This document shows positions 1-5,290 of a stretch of DNA of 5,290 nt, in pieces; position 1 is the first letter of the stretch; each line of letters begins with the position of its first letter. Source of the DNA: an uncultured Coriobacteriaceae bacterium (GTDB lineage Bacteria; Actinomycetota; Coriobacteriia; Coriobacteriales; Eggerthellaceae); contig CACZIP010000157.1 in assembly GCA_902781245.1 (NCBI GenBank), forward strand, positions 1-5,290. The letters run 5' to 3'. The notes beneath the pieces are model-generated. The model worked only from the letters and a program-made list of their open reading frames with translations, searched no databases and was not told where the DNA came from. Both the position numbers and the translations under genes were made by a program.

Positions 1-654
1 GTACCATGCGATTAGAACCGGATCGGTAGCTGCTACCGCAACGACAGCGCCCAAATCCCCAAGCACAAGGCTTGCGGCAAAGCCAAACACGAACGTGTAG
101 AACGTGATTGTCAGAGCGTTATAGCGCTTGAGGGCAACCCTCCCGAAAATCGAATACAACCCGTAGAAAAAGCCTGACGCGATGCCAACCAGCAACACGA
201 ACGGCGTCAGCTGAACTGCTCCTCCAAGCAAACCGGAGACCAGAACACAACCTAGAAAGGTGCAGGCAATCGCCAACACTTTTCGTCCGGTCACGCGCTC
301 TTTGAAGAACAGCGCCGACATGAGCATGACGAAGATGGGCGACGTATACAGCAGCACAACGGCAATTGATGCCTCGCTCATGGTCATGCACATGAAATAG
401 CACACGTTGAACATCGTGACCGAAATGACACCCGTGCCGATGAACATCCAGATGTCTCGCAACCGAAAGCGCAGAAGATTCCGGTCGACGAAGAGAATGA
501 CGGCCAACATGCCGATGGCGCCGACCAGCATGCGCACGCATGTGATGTCCATTGCCGACAGTCCTACGGCATCGAGCTGGCGCACGAACAGGCTGATGCA
601 GCCCCATAGCGCACCTGCCGCCAACACGCATACTGTTGCTTTCACCCGTGACAT
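1..654 (-). CDS. EamA/DMT-family inner-membrane transporter, N-terminal part (cut by window edge)
   Basis: This reads as an integral membrane permease of the drug/metabolite transporter superfamily (EamA type). Its substrate cannot be told from sequence. The 218 visible residues begin MSRVKATVCVLAAGALWG, a typical first EamA helix. About seven hydrophobic segments follow, near residues 4-24, 34-56, 68-90, 97-117, 125-145, 150-170 and 180-203. The stretch ALFFKERVTGRKVLAIA (about residues 114-130) matches the end of the first EamA repeat, where a conserved Glu precedes the last helix. Family members have about 290 residues and ten helices, so roughly the last quarter lies beyond position 1. 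There is no Shine-Dalgarno sequence before the ATG at 654. A -10-like TATCAT seven bases upstream suggests a leaderless mRNA. GTG at 645 is an alternative start. The gene lies downstream of ribF on the same strand but behind a large hairpin, so co-transcription is doubtful. A role in flavin transport is possible only by proximity. Confidence 0.85.
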   Translation of the reverse strand, partial: MSRVKATVCVLAAGALWGCISLFVRQLDAVGLSAMDITCVRMLVGAIGMLAVILFVDRNLLRFRLRDIWMFIGTGVISVTMFNVCYFMCMTMSEASIAVVLLYTSPIFVMLMSALFFKERVTGRKVLAIACTFLGCVLVSGLLGGAVQLTPFVLLVGIASGFFYGLYSIFGRVALKRYNALTITFYTFVFGFAASLVLGDLGAVVAVAATDPVLIAWY

Positions 655-660
655 GCCGTC

Positions 661-691
661 ATGATACCGTATGCCGCAGACGCTGTATCAA
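661..691 (-). promoter_or_regulatory. Possible leaderless promoter of the EamA transporter gene
   Basis: Read on the minus strand, TTGATA (686-691) and TATCAT (661-666) are separated by 19 bases. Six bases separate the -10 from the ATG at 654, so transcription would start at or next to the A of the start codon. This fits the missing Shine-Dalgarno sequence and the leaderless architecture common in Actinobacteria. The 19-base spacer is longer than ideal, so the -35 assignment is weak. Confidence 0.4.
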
Positions 692-712
692 GCTCCGTCG
701 TTTGCGACAAGC

Positions 713-779
713 AACCTGCAACGCAGACCGGGTCTCTGTTGCGAAACTTGCAACAAAGACCCGGTCTGCGTTGCAGGTT
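713..779 (-). terminator. Long stem-loop directly after ribF (terminator-like or dispersed hairpin element)
   Basis: Two 30-base arms (713-742 and 750-779) are reverse complements at 29 of 30 positions around a 7-base loop (743-749). The single difference, C736 against A756, would be a mismatch in plus-strand RNA. In RNA made from the minus strand it becomes a G-U wobble, so the ribF transcript would form an uninterrupted 30-bp helix. It begins four bases past the ribF stop codon, where a terminator or 3' mRNA-protecting structure is expected. No run of U follows, and the stem is much longer than usual for an intrinsic terminator. A dispersed REP/MITE-like hairpin is therefore an alternative. 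Each arm carries the near-palindrome GACCGGGTC or its complement. Confidence 0.6.
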
Positions 780-783
780 TGGC

Positions 784-1701
784 CTATAGATTCTCGCGCA
801 CCCACTGGATGTTGCCCATGACGGTGGCGATGAGCTCTTCGGTCGAATCGAACTTGATCATGGGGCGCAGGTACTTCACGAACTCGAGAGTAACGTCCTG
901 GCCGACAAGATCACCGGAGAAGTCGAGGATGTGCACCTCGATGTTGGCCGTCGTCGTGGCTTCGAATGTGGGGGACACGCCGACCGACACCGCCGCCTTG
1001 TAGCGTGTGCCCGCAACAGTCGCGTATGCTGCGTAAACACCTTCGCCGAGGACGCGATCATGGGGCTTCACCTGCAAGTTGGCCGTCGCGAAACCCATGT
1101 CGGTTCCCTCGCCTCGGCCGCGTTGCACTGTTTCGCGCAGCGAGTACGGATGACCGAGCAAGCGATTGGCCTCATCGAGCTTGCAGTCGAGCAGAAGCAA
1201 GCGAATGCGTGTGGCCGTGATGGGCGCACCATCGGCACTCACAAGCTGGTGCGGATGGATTTCGCAGCCCACGCGGCTGCCCCATTCCTGCAACGTGGCC
1301 ACCGTACCAGCGGCCCGAGCGCCAAACCTGAAGTCTTCACCCACATGCATGTGCGCGGGAACGCCCTTGGGGAATGACGTCTCGAGAAACTCTTCGGGGC
1401 TCTTCGTGTAGAACTGCTCGTTGAACGGAATGACGACCACATCGTCGACGCCCGACGCCTCAAGTGCTGCCAAGCGATCGGCGTTGCGCATGAGCTTCTT
1501 CAGTCGCTCGGGATGAAACACCTCATCGGGGTCGATGTCGAACGTGATGGCGATAGCACGATTCCCTATCGGCCGCGTGCTCACGGCTTGGTCGATAAGG
1601 TACCGGTGTCCTGTGTGCAGACCGTCGAACACGCCGAACGCGCATGAGGAGCCTGCAAGCAGACCCCAGTCGAATGATTCATTTGCAATGTAAAGCGCCA
1701 T
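784..1701 (-). CDS. ribF: Bifunctional riboflavin kinase / FMN adenylyltransferase (FAD synthetase) RibF
   Basis: This cytoplasmic enzyme phosphorylates riboflavin to FMN and then adenylates FMN to FAD. The 305-residue length is normal for the family. The N-terminal nucleotidyltransferase domain shows FGVFDGLHTGH (residues 22-32, the HxGH motif), GEDFRFG (121-127) and TATRIR (162-167). The C-terminal kinase domain shows LLGHPY (181-186), GFATANL (203-209), which keeps the Thr206 and Asn208 of the PTAN motif, and IEVHILDF (254-261) with the likely catalytic Glu255. Two usually conserved positions differ: PTAN reads ATAN, and the TFDPHP stretch reads TFDIDP (53-58). I chose the ATG at 1701 because AGGA lies six bases upstream of it. 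The in-frame TTG at 1707 directly abuts that AGGA and is less likely. The gene diverges from the riboflavin transporter genes, matching a salvage role, and has its own promoter and palindrome but no riboswitch. Confidence 0.95.
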   Translation of the reverse strand: MALYIANESFDWGLLAGSSCAFGVFDGLHTGHRYLIDQAVSTRPIGNRAIAITFDIDPDEVFHPERLKKLMRNADRLAALEASGVDDVVVIPFNEQFYTKSPEEFLETSFPKGVPAHMHVGEDFRFGARAAGTVATLQEWGSRVGCEIHPHQLVSADGAPITATRIRLLLLDCKLDEANRLLGHPYSLRETVQRGRGEGTDMGFATANLQVKPHDRVLGEGVYAAYATVAGTRYKAAVSVGVSPTFEATTTANIEVHILDFSGDLVGQDVTLEFVKYLRPMIKFDSTEELIATVMGNIQWVRENL

Positions 1702-1717
1702 CCGCAATCCTGTCTAA

Positions 1718-1748
1718 ATGAGTCACTTTGACTGTCAAAGTGACTCAT
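1718..1748. promoter_or_regulatory. Perfect 14-bp palindrome over the ribF transcription start (candidate operator)
   Basis: ATGAGTCACTTTGA (1718-1731) and TCAAAGTGACTCAT (1735-1748) are exact reverse complements around a 3-base centre. The repeat lies 16 bases upstream of the ribF ATG and starts three bases after the ribF -10 box, so it should cover the transcription start. That is a classic repressor site for a dimeric regulator. Its core, TTTGA-N3-TCAAA, resembles MarR- or TetR-type operators in general, but I cannot name the regulator. As RNA it would form a hairpin at the very 5' end of the ribF message, so an mRNA-stabilising role is an alternative. Confidence 0.6.
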
Positions 1749-1751
1749 CCG

Positions 1752-1780
1752 ATTATAGGCAACTTATCCATCGCGAGCAG
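1752..1780 (-). promoter_or_regulatory. ribF promoter
   Basis: On the minus strand there is a perfect TATAAT at 1752-1757, about 50 bases before the ribF start codon. The hexamer 17 bases upstream (CTGCTC, 1775-1780) is a poor -35, so the promoter may rely on the -10 or on an activator. Expected transcription start is near 1745, inside the palindrome. On the plus strand, TTGACT (1728-1733), 17 bases and GATTAT (1751-1756) form a weaker overlapping promoter-like pair pointing to ribU. Confidence 0.55.
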
Positions 1781-1814
1781 GAACAAACGGCTTGCACTGT
1801 GACCGATTTGTCTA

Positions 1815-1843
1815 TTGCAGGCACTAATAGCCAGCGCTACAAT
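1815..1843 (+). promoter_or_regulatory. Promoter of the ribU-ecf transcription unit
   Basis: TTGCAG (1815-1820) and TACAAT (1838-1843) are separated by the optimal 17 bases and match the housekeeping sigma consensus well. Transcription should start near 1850, which puts the first stem of the FMN riboswitch at the 5' end of the transcript. This is the position expected for a riboswitch leader. Confidence 0.7.
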
Positions 1844-1854
1844 CCATGATTGTA
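1838..1854. promoter_or_regulatory. 17-bp palindrome over the ribU -10 and start site (candidate operator)
   Basis: TACAATC (1838-1844), CAT, GATTGTA (1848-1854) is a perfect 7-bp inverted repeat. It includes the whole -10 box and the predicted transcription start and ends one base before the riboswitch closing helix. A protein bound here would block initiation, adding a layer of control to the riboswitch. It is short enough to have arisen by chance and has a different sequence from the ribF palindrome, so it would need a separate regulator. Confidence 0.35.
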
Positions 1855-1999
1855 CTGTTTCAGGGCGAGGTGAAATTCCTCACTGGCGGTAATCGGGCGG
1901 CAATACCGTCTCGTAAGTCCGCGACCCGGGCAAGCGCATTGCCTGGCTGATCCGGTGAAAATCCGGAACCAACGGTTACAGTCCGGATGGAAGAGACAG
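1855..1999 (+). promoter_or_regulatory. FMN riboswitch (RFN element) controlling ribU
   Basis: The conserved RFN core blocks are present in order: GGGCGAGGTGAAATTCCTCA (from 1863), ACTGGCGGT (1882-1890), AGTCCGCGA (1916-1924), a P4 hairpin (CCGGGCAA/TTGCCTGG, 1926-1946), CCGGTGAAAATCCGGAACC (1952-1970), AACGGT, and AGTCCGGATG (1980-1989). P1 can be drawn as CTGTTTC (1855-1861) pairing with GAGACAG (1993-1999). The last two bases of that strand are also the first two of the ribU Shine-Dalgarno AGGAGG (1998-2003). FMN binding, which stabilises P1, would therefore tend to mask the ribosome binding site. There is no room for a separate terminator before the ATG at 2010, so I infer translational rather than transcriptional control. 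Confidence 0.95.
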
Positions 2000-2009
2000 G
2001 AGGATACCT

Positions 2010-2603
2010 ATGTCTACGTATGCGCAGAATCAGAACGGCCAAATCCAAAACACGAACCGATGGAGCACCAAGCAATTGGTCACCATGGCGCTCATGTGCG
2101 CCATCGCCATCTTGCTGAGCTTCCTCGAGTTCCCCATCTTCCCGGCCGCCTCGTTCCTCAAGCTCGACATCTCGTTCGTTCCGTCTGCCGTCATGGGCTT
2201 CGCCTACGGCACCGGTCCCGGCATCCTCGTAGGCGTCGCGTGCGCCGTCGTGCACGGCGCCATCACGGGCAATTGGGTGGGCTGCCTGATGAACATCATC
2301 GCCTGCTGCGCGTTCATCATCCCTGCGGCGGCCATCTACAAGCGCAACCGCACGTTCAAGGGCGCCATGGTCGGGCTCATCATCTCGATTGTGTGCCTGG
2401 TTGTAGCCGCCATCATTGCGAACCTGATCATCGACCCTGCGTTCTACGGCATCCCGTTCGACGTGGTGAAGGGACTGATTGTGCCGGCCATTCTTCCCTT
2501 CAACATCATCAAAGGCGTGGTGATCGCCGTTTTGACGGGCATCGTCTACAAGAGCATCTCGAATCTGATCACACCAGCGAAAGACCAGGTGAAAGGCCGC
2601 TAG
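2010..2603 (+). CDS. ribU: Riboflavin-specific S component RibU of an ECF transporter
   Basis: This membrane protein captures riboflavin outside the cell and works with the EcfT/EcfA module to import it. It has 197 residues and about six hydrophobic helices. Family marks include FLKLDIS (residues 49-55) just after the first helix and LPFNIIKG (162-169) before the last; both resemble RibU rather than other S components. Helix 1 contains A27-LMC-A31, the AxxxA pattern S components use to contact EcfT. The first 17 residues are polar, Q/N-rich and probably disordered. The start is firm: a perfect AGGAGG (1998-2003) lies six bases before the ATG. The FMN riboswitch immediately upstream independently supports riboflavin as the substrate. 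The ecfA start lies 78 bases downstream with no visible terminator between, so one transcript probably covers both. Confidence 0.93.
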   Translation: MSTYAQNQNGQIQNTNRWSTKQLVTMALMCAIAILLSFLEFPIFPAASFLKLDISFVPSAVMGFAYGTGPGILVGVACAVVHGAITGNWVGCLMNIIACCAFIIPAAAIYKRNRTFKGAMVGLIISIVCLVVAAIIANLIIDPAFYGIPFDVVKGLIVPAILPFNIIKGVVIAVLTGIVYKSISNLITPAKDQVKGR

Positions 2604-2681
2604 CCACGATTGCCCCAACTAGCAACAACCATAACTAGCGAACAGCACCTTTCCACAGCAAGACAAGGAATGCACCACTCC

Positions 2682-4514
2682 ATGCCTATCATCGATTTCA
2701 GCAACGTACGATTTAGCTACGATGGGAAACGCAATGCGCTTGACGGTGTGACGCTCGCCATCGAGCCACGCTCGTTCGTCTGCGTGCTCGGCGGCAACGG
2801 TAGCGGCAAGTCGACGCTCGCCAAGCATATCAACGCGTTGCTCGCACCCGATGAGGGGCACGTGCGAGTGCTTGATCGCGACACGTCCGAACCCGAAAAC
2901 GTGTTCTTCGTGCGGAGCAACGCGGGCATGGTGTTCCAGAACCCTGACGATCAAATCGTCGCAAGTGTCATTGAAAACGATGTAGCATTTGGCCCTGAAA
3001 ACCTCGGCGTGCCCACCGACGAGCTACGCTCACGCGTGACGACGGCGTTGGCTCAAGTGGGCCTTCAGGGCTTCGAGAAAAAACAGACCGAAACGCTTTC
3101 AGGCGGCCAAAAGCAACGAGTCGCCGTAGCAGGCGTCCTCGCCATGGAACCGCAAATCCTCATCCTGGACGAAGCCAGCGCAATGCTCGACCCGCGCGGG
3201 CGAGCTGACCTTCTGCGCGTGTGCCGCGAACTGAACTTCGCAGGCCTCACCATCGTGCTCATCACGCATTTCATGGAAGAGGCGGCGCTCGCCGACCGCG
3301 TCATCGTGCTTGACGATGGCCACGTAGCGCTCGACGGTACTCCCGAAGAGGTGTTGTTGCAGGCGAACCGCTTGGTCGAACTTGCACTTGACGTACCATT
3401 TGCAACACAACTCAGCATGAAGCTTTCCGAACTGGGCGTACCGGTGAAGGTACGTGCAGACGAAAGCGAACTCGAATCCGAGCTCATTGAGCTGCTCGCA
3501 AAACGAGAGGGCAGTTCTCCCGCTTCCGTGGAAGTGGTTGGGGAAACATACAATGGTGGGAAGCAAGATAATCATTCCCCCGCCCCTTCCGTCATCCGAT
3601 TCGAGAACGTCTCGTTCACCTACGAACCCATCTCGCAATCGCGCCGCAAGAAATCCTCAGTCGCACCCGAGGGCAAACAGGCTGATTGGGGGCGCTCGCC
3701 ATCCGAGTATTGGGCGCTCAAGGACCTGACATTCGAAGTTCGGAAAGGCGAATTCTTCGGTATCGCCGGCCACACAGGCAGCGGGAAAAGCACGCTCATC
3801 CAGCTGGCAAACGGACTATTGAAGCCCAACGAGGGCGCTGTGTACGTCGAAGGACGATCGCTGGCCGACAAACGCATTGCGTCTGAAGCACGCCGAGACG
3901 TCGGAGTCGTCTTCCAATATCCTGAGCATCAGCTGTTCGCCGCAACCGTTTTCGACGACGTGGCCTTTGGGCCGAAGAACTTGGGTTATTCGGCCGAACA
4001 AATCGAGGAAAGCGTTCGCGCAGCCATGGAAATGGTGCACCTCGACCTCGACGAGCTACGAGACCGCAATCCATTCGAACTATCTGGTGGGCAGCAGCGA
4101 CGTGTCGCATTCGCCGGCGTACTCGCCATGCAGCCGCACACGCTTGTGCTGGACGAACCCGTTGCCGGCCTTGACCCCCGCGCCAAACGGCGGTTCCTCG
4201 ATCTTTTGGTCGAACTGCGCGACAAGCAGGGACTCACCGTCGTCGTTGTATCGCATAACATGGACGACTTGGCGGAACTGTGCGATTACGTCCTCGTGCT
4301 CAACGAAGGACGCCTGTTTGCGCTTGGCAACCCGTCGACCGTCTTTGCCGATGAGCACAAGCTCAAGGATGTCGGGCTGGGCGTGCCGCATGCCGTACAC
4401 CTGGCGAACCGCCTCAAGAATGCAGGCATCGAGCTGCCAATCAGCCCCGTTCCGAGCTTTGACGAGCTGGCGTCTGCCATCGCGTCGGATCTGGTTGTGC
4501 AGGAAGGTAACTAA
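2682..4514 (+). CDS. ecfA: Fused ECF transporter ATPase (EcfA1-EcfA2 in one chain)
   Basis: This cytoplasmic ATPase powers vitamin import with EcfT and RibU. Two complete ABC nucleotide-binding domains lie in one 610-residue chain. Domain 1 (about 1-245) has Walker A GGNGSGKST (37-45), Q86, LSGGQ (139-143), Walker B ILILDE with D163 and E164, and H196. Its VFQNPDDQ and DEASAMLDPRGR are EcfA1-like. Domain 2 (about 303-545) has GHTGSGKST (363-371), Q412, LSGGQ (467-471), LVLDEP with D491 and E492, and H525. Its VFQYPEHQLFA and DEPVAGLDP are EcfA2-like. All catalytic residues are intact in both halves. EcfA1 and EcfA2 are usually separate proteins of about 280 residues, so this is a fusion. I chose the ATG at 2682 because it gives the normal MPIIDFSNVRFSY opening with AAGGA 12 bases upstream. 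The in-frame ATG at 2670 and TTG at 2610 are less likely. The ecfT ATG lies three bases past the stop. Confidence 0.95.
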   Translation: MPIIDFSNVRFSYDGKRNALDGVTLAIEPRSFVCVLGGNGSGKSTLAKHINALLAPDEGHVRVLDRDTSEPENVFFVRSNAGMVFQNPDDQIVASVIENDVAFGPENLGVPTDELRSRVTTALAQVGLQGFEKKQTETLSGGQKQRVAVAGVLAMEPQILILDEASAMLDPRGRADLLRVCRELNFAGLTIVLITHFMEEAALADRVIVLDDGHVALDGTPEEVLLQANRLVELALDVPFATQLSMKLSELGVPVKVRADESELESELIELLAKREGSSPASVEVVGETYNGGKQDNHSPAPSVIRFENVSFTYEPISQSRRKKSSVAPEGKQADWGRSPSEYWALKDLTFEVRKGEFFGIAGHTGSGKSTLIQLANGLLKPNEGAVYVEGRSLADKRIASEARRDVGVVFQYPEHQLFAATVFDDVAFGPKNLGYSAEQIEESVRAAMEMVHLDLDELRDRNPFELSGGQQRRVAFAGVLAMQPHTLVLDEPVAGLDPRAKRRFLDLLVELRDKQGLTVVVVSHNMDDLAELCDYVLVLNEGRLFALGNPSTVFADEHKLKDVGLGVPHAVHLANRLKNAGIELPISPVPSFDELASAIASDLVVQEGN

Positions 4515-4517
4515 TCC

Positions 4518-5290
4518 ATGTCGCGAGGCGCCCTGTTCGGCCGATATTGGGAAGCAAACAGCCCCATCCATCGACTCGATCCACGTATGAAAATCGTGGG
4601 AACGGTTCTGCTTATCGTCACAGTGTTCTGCGCAGGGAACTTTCCTGCTCTCGGGCTGGTCGCATTGTGCATGGTGAGCATGTTCCTCATCGCCCGCGTG
4701 CCTCTGCTCCAAGCGCTGCGATCGATTGCGCCGCTTTCATTCATCATCGTTCTCACGGCACTGTTCAACCTGTTCTACATCCAGGGGGGCACTGTCTATG
4801 CTGACTGGGGCTGGCTTTCCGTCAGCGAGGAGGGCGTACGTCAAGCGGTGTTCATGGCCATCCGCCTAACCTTGCTGCTGCTCACGGGCAGCCTGCTCAC
4901 GCTGACCACCACCTCGCTCGACATCACAGAGGCGCTCGAGCGTCTTCTCATGCCGCTTTCCCGCATAGGTGTTCCCGCCCATGAGTTTTCGTTGGTCATG
5001 GGAATCGCCTTGAAGTTCCTTCCCCAGTTCGCCGAAGAGTTCAGAGTCATCAGGGCGGCGCAGCTCGCGCGAGGCGCAAAGCTTGCAACAAGCCCCGTGA
5101 AAGGCGGTCTCGCAGGTTTGACGAGCCTTCTGATTCCACTGTTCACAAGCGCATTTAGACATGCTGACACGCTGTCGTCGGCAATGGATGCACGCTGCTA
5201 TCACGGTGCCGAAGGCCGCACGCGACTGAATCCCCTCAGGCTTTGCCAGCGCGATGCCGCAGCTCTCGCTGCACTCGTATTGCTCCTCGG
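4518..5290 (+). CDS. ecfT: ECF transporter transmembrane component EcfT, missing its extreme C-terminus
   Basis: This membrane subunit links the S component to the ATPases. The 257 complete codons visible cover nearly the whole family length of about 265 residues; the right edge cuts it within a final hydrophobic segment. The N-terminus WEANSPIHRLDPRMK (residues 11-25) is the usual EcfT opening, followed by hydrophobic helices near 26-60, 68-90 and 108-130. The two coupling-helix motifs are RAAQLARG (179-186, Ala-Arg-Gly) and SAMDARCYHGAEGRTR (221-236). In the second, the usual Ala-Arg-Gly reads Ala-Arg-Cys. The Shine-Dalgarno GGAAGG (4502-4507) lies inside the last codons of ecfA, ten bases before the ATG, so the two genes are likely translationally coupled. 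Together with ribU and the fused ATPase this completes a transporter. Confidence 0.93.
   Translation, partial: MSRGALFGRYWEANSPIHRLDPRMKIVGTVLLIVTVFCAGNFPALGLVALCMVSMFLIARVPLLQALRSIAPLSFIIVLTALFNLFYIQGGTVYADWGWLSVSEEGVRQAVFMAIRLTLLLLTGSLLTLTTTSLDITEALERLLMPLSRIGVPAHEFSLVMGIALKFLPQFAEEFRVIRAAQLARGAKLATSPVKGGLAGLTSLLIPLFTSAFRHADTLSSAMDARCYHGAEGRTRLNPLRLCQRDAAALAALVLLL

Noticed and set aside
1718..1849. A 43-codon plus-strand reading frame starting in the first palindrome and ending in the second
   Set aside because: It has no ribosome binding site and covers the promoter and operator region. Its start codon is part of the palindrome, and it shows no recognisable protein features.
1860..2618. 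Long minus-strand open frame opposite the riboswitch and ribU
   Set aside because: It is a shadow of ribU. Its product is extremely rich in Asp, Arg, Glu and His with no domain, and it runs through the structured FMN riboswitch.
2617..2639. Two copies of AACTAGC, 16 bases apart, between ribU and ecfA
   Set aside because: A 7-base direct repeat in a short spacer is expected by chance and has no promoter, hairpin or other supporting signal.
2610..2681. N-terminal extension of EcfA from a TTG at 2610 or ATG at 2670
   Set aside because: The extension has no homology to ABC ATPase starts. AAGGA directly abuts the ATG at 2670, too close to serve it, so it can only serve the ATG at 2682.
2604..2681. 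Possible terminator or internal promoter between ribU and ecfA
   Set aside because: I see no GC-rich hairpin with a T tract and no convincing -35/-10 pair, so the genes are treated as one transcription unit.
3099..3638. Minus-strand open frames opposite ecfA, and other long antisense frames in 2619-5204
   Set aside because: They overlap fully supported ATPase and EcfT sequence, lack ribosome sites, and arise from GC-biased codon positions on the sense strand.
1..5290. CRISPR array, tRNA, insertion sequence, prophage or defence system
   Set aside because: There is no regularly spaced repeat, tRNA-like cloverleaf, transposase, integrase or nuclease. Every gene is explained by riboflavin uptake and activation or a membrane transporter.

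Overview
The window holds a riboflavin uptake and activation locus and looks like ordinary accessory metabolism from a moderately high-GC bacterium. Codon use is GC-leaning, there is a possible leaderless promoter, and the locus combines RibU, a fused EcfA and EcfT. This suggests an actinobacterium, perhaps a gut Coriobacteriia (Eggerthellaceae-like) lineage. That placement is an impression and could not be tested against a database.

Left part, minus strand: the N-terminal 218 residues of an EamA/DMT-type membrane transporter run off the left edge (1-654). Upstream of it lies ribF (784-1701), the bifunctional riboflavin kinase/FAD synthetase. The 129-base gap between them contains a 30-bp, nearly perfect stem-loop (713-779) starting four bases after the ribF stop codon.

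Centre: ribF and ribU diverge from a control region (1702-2009). Reading right, it has a promoter (TTGCAG-17-TACAAT) with a small palindrome over its -10, then a complete FMN riboswitch (1855-1999). The closing helix of the riboswitch runs into the ribU Shine-Dalgarno sequence. Reading left, ribF has its own TATAAT -10 and a perfect 14-bp palindrome over the expected transcription start.

Right part, plus strand: ribU (2010-2603), a single-chain fusion of the two ECF ATPases (EcfA1-EcfA2, 2682-4514), and ecfT (4518 to the right edge, incomplete). Together they encode a whole energy-coupling-factor vitamin transporter. RibU binds riboflavin, EcfT couples it to ATP hydrolysis by the fused ATPase, and RibF on the other strand converts imported riboflavin to FMN and FAD. 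FMN would then close the loop through the riboswitch. No riboflavin biosynthesis genes are present in the window.

The points most worth a second look are the placement of a complete ECF module behind one FMN riboswitch, the fused ATPase, the two different palindromes in the divergent control region, and the long hairpin behind ribF. I found no evidence of a wholly new type of system.
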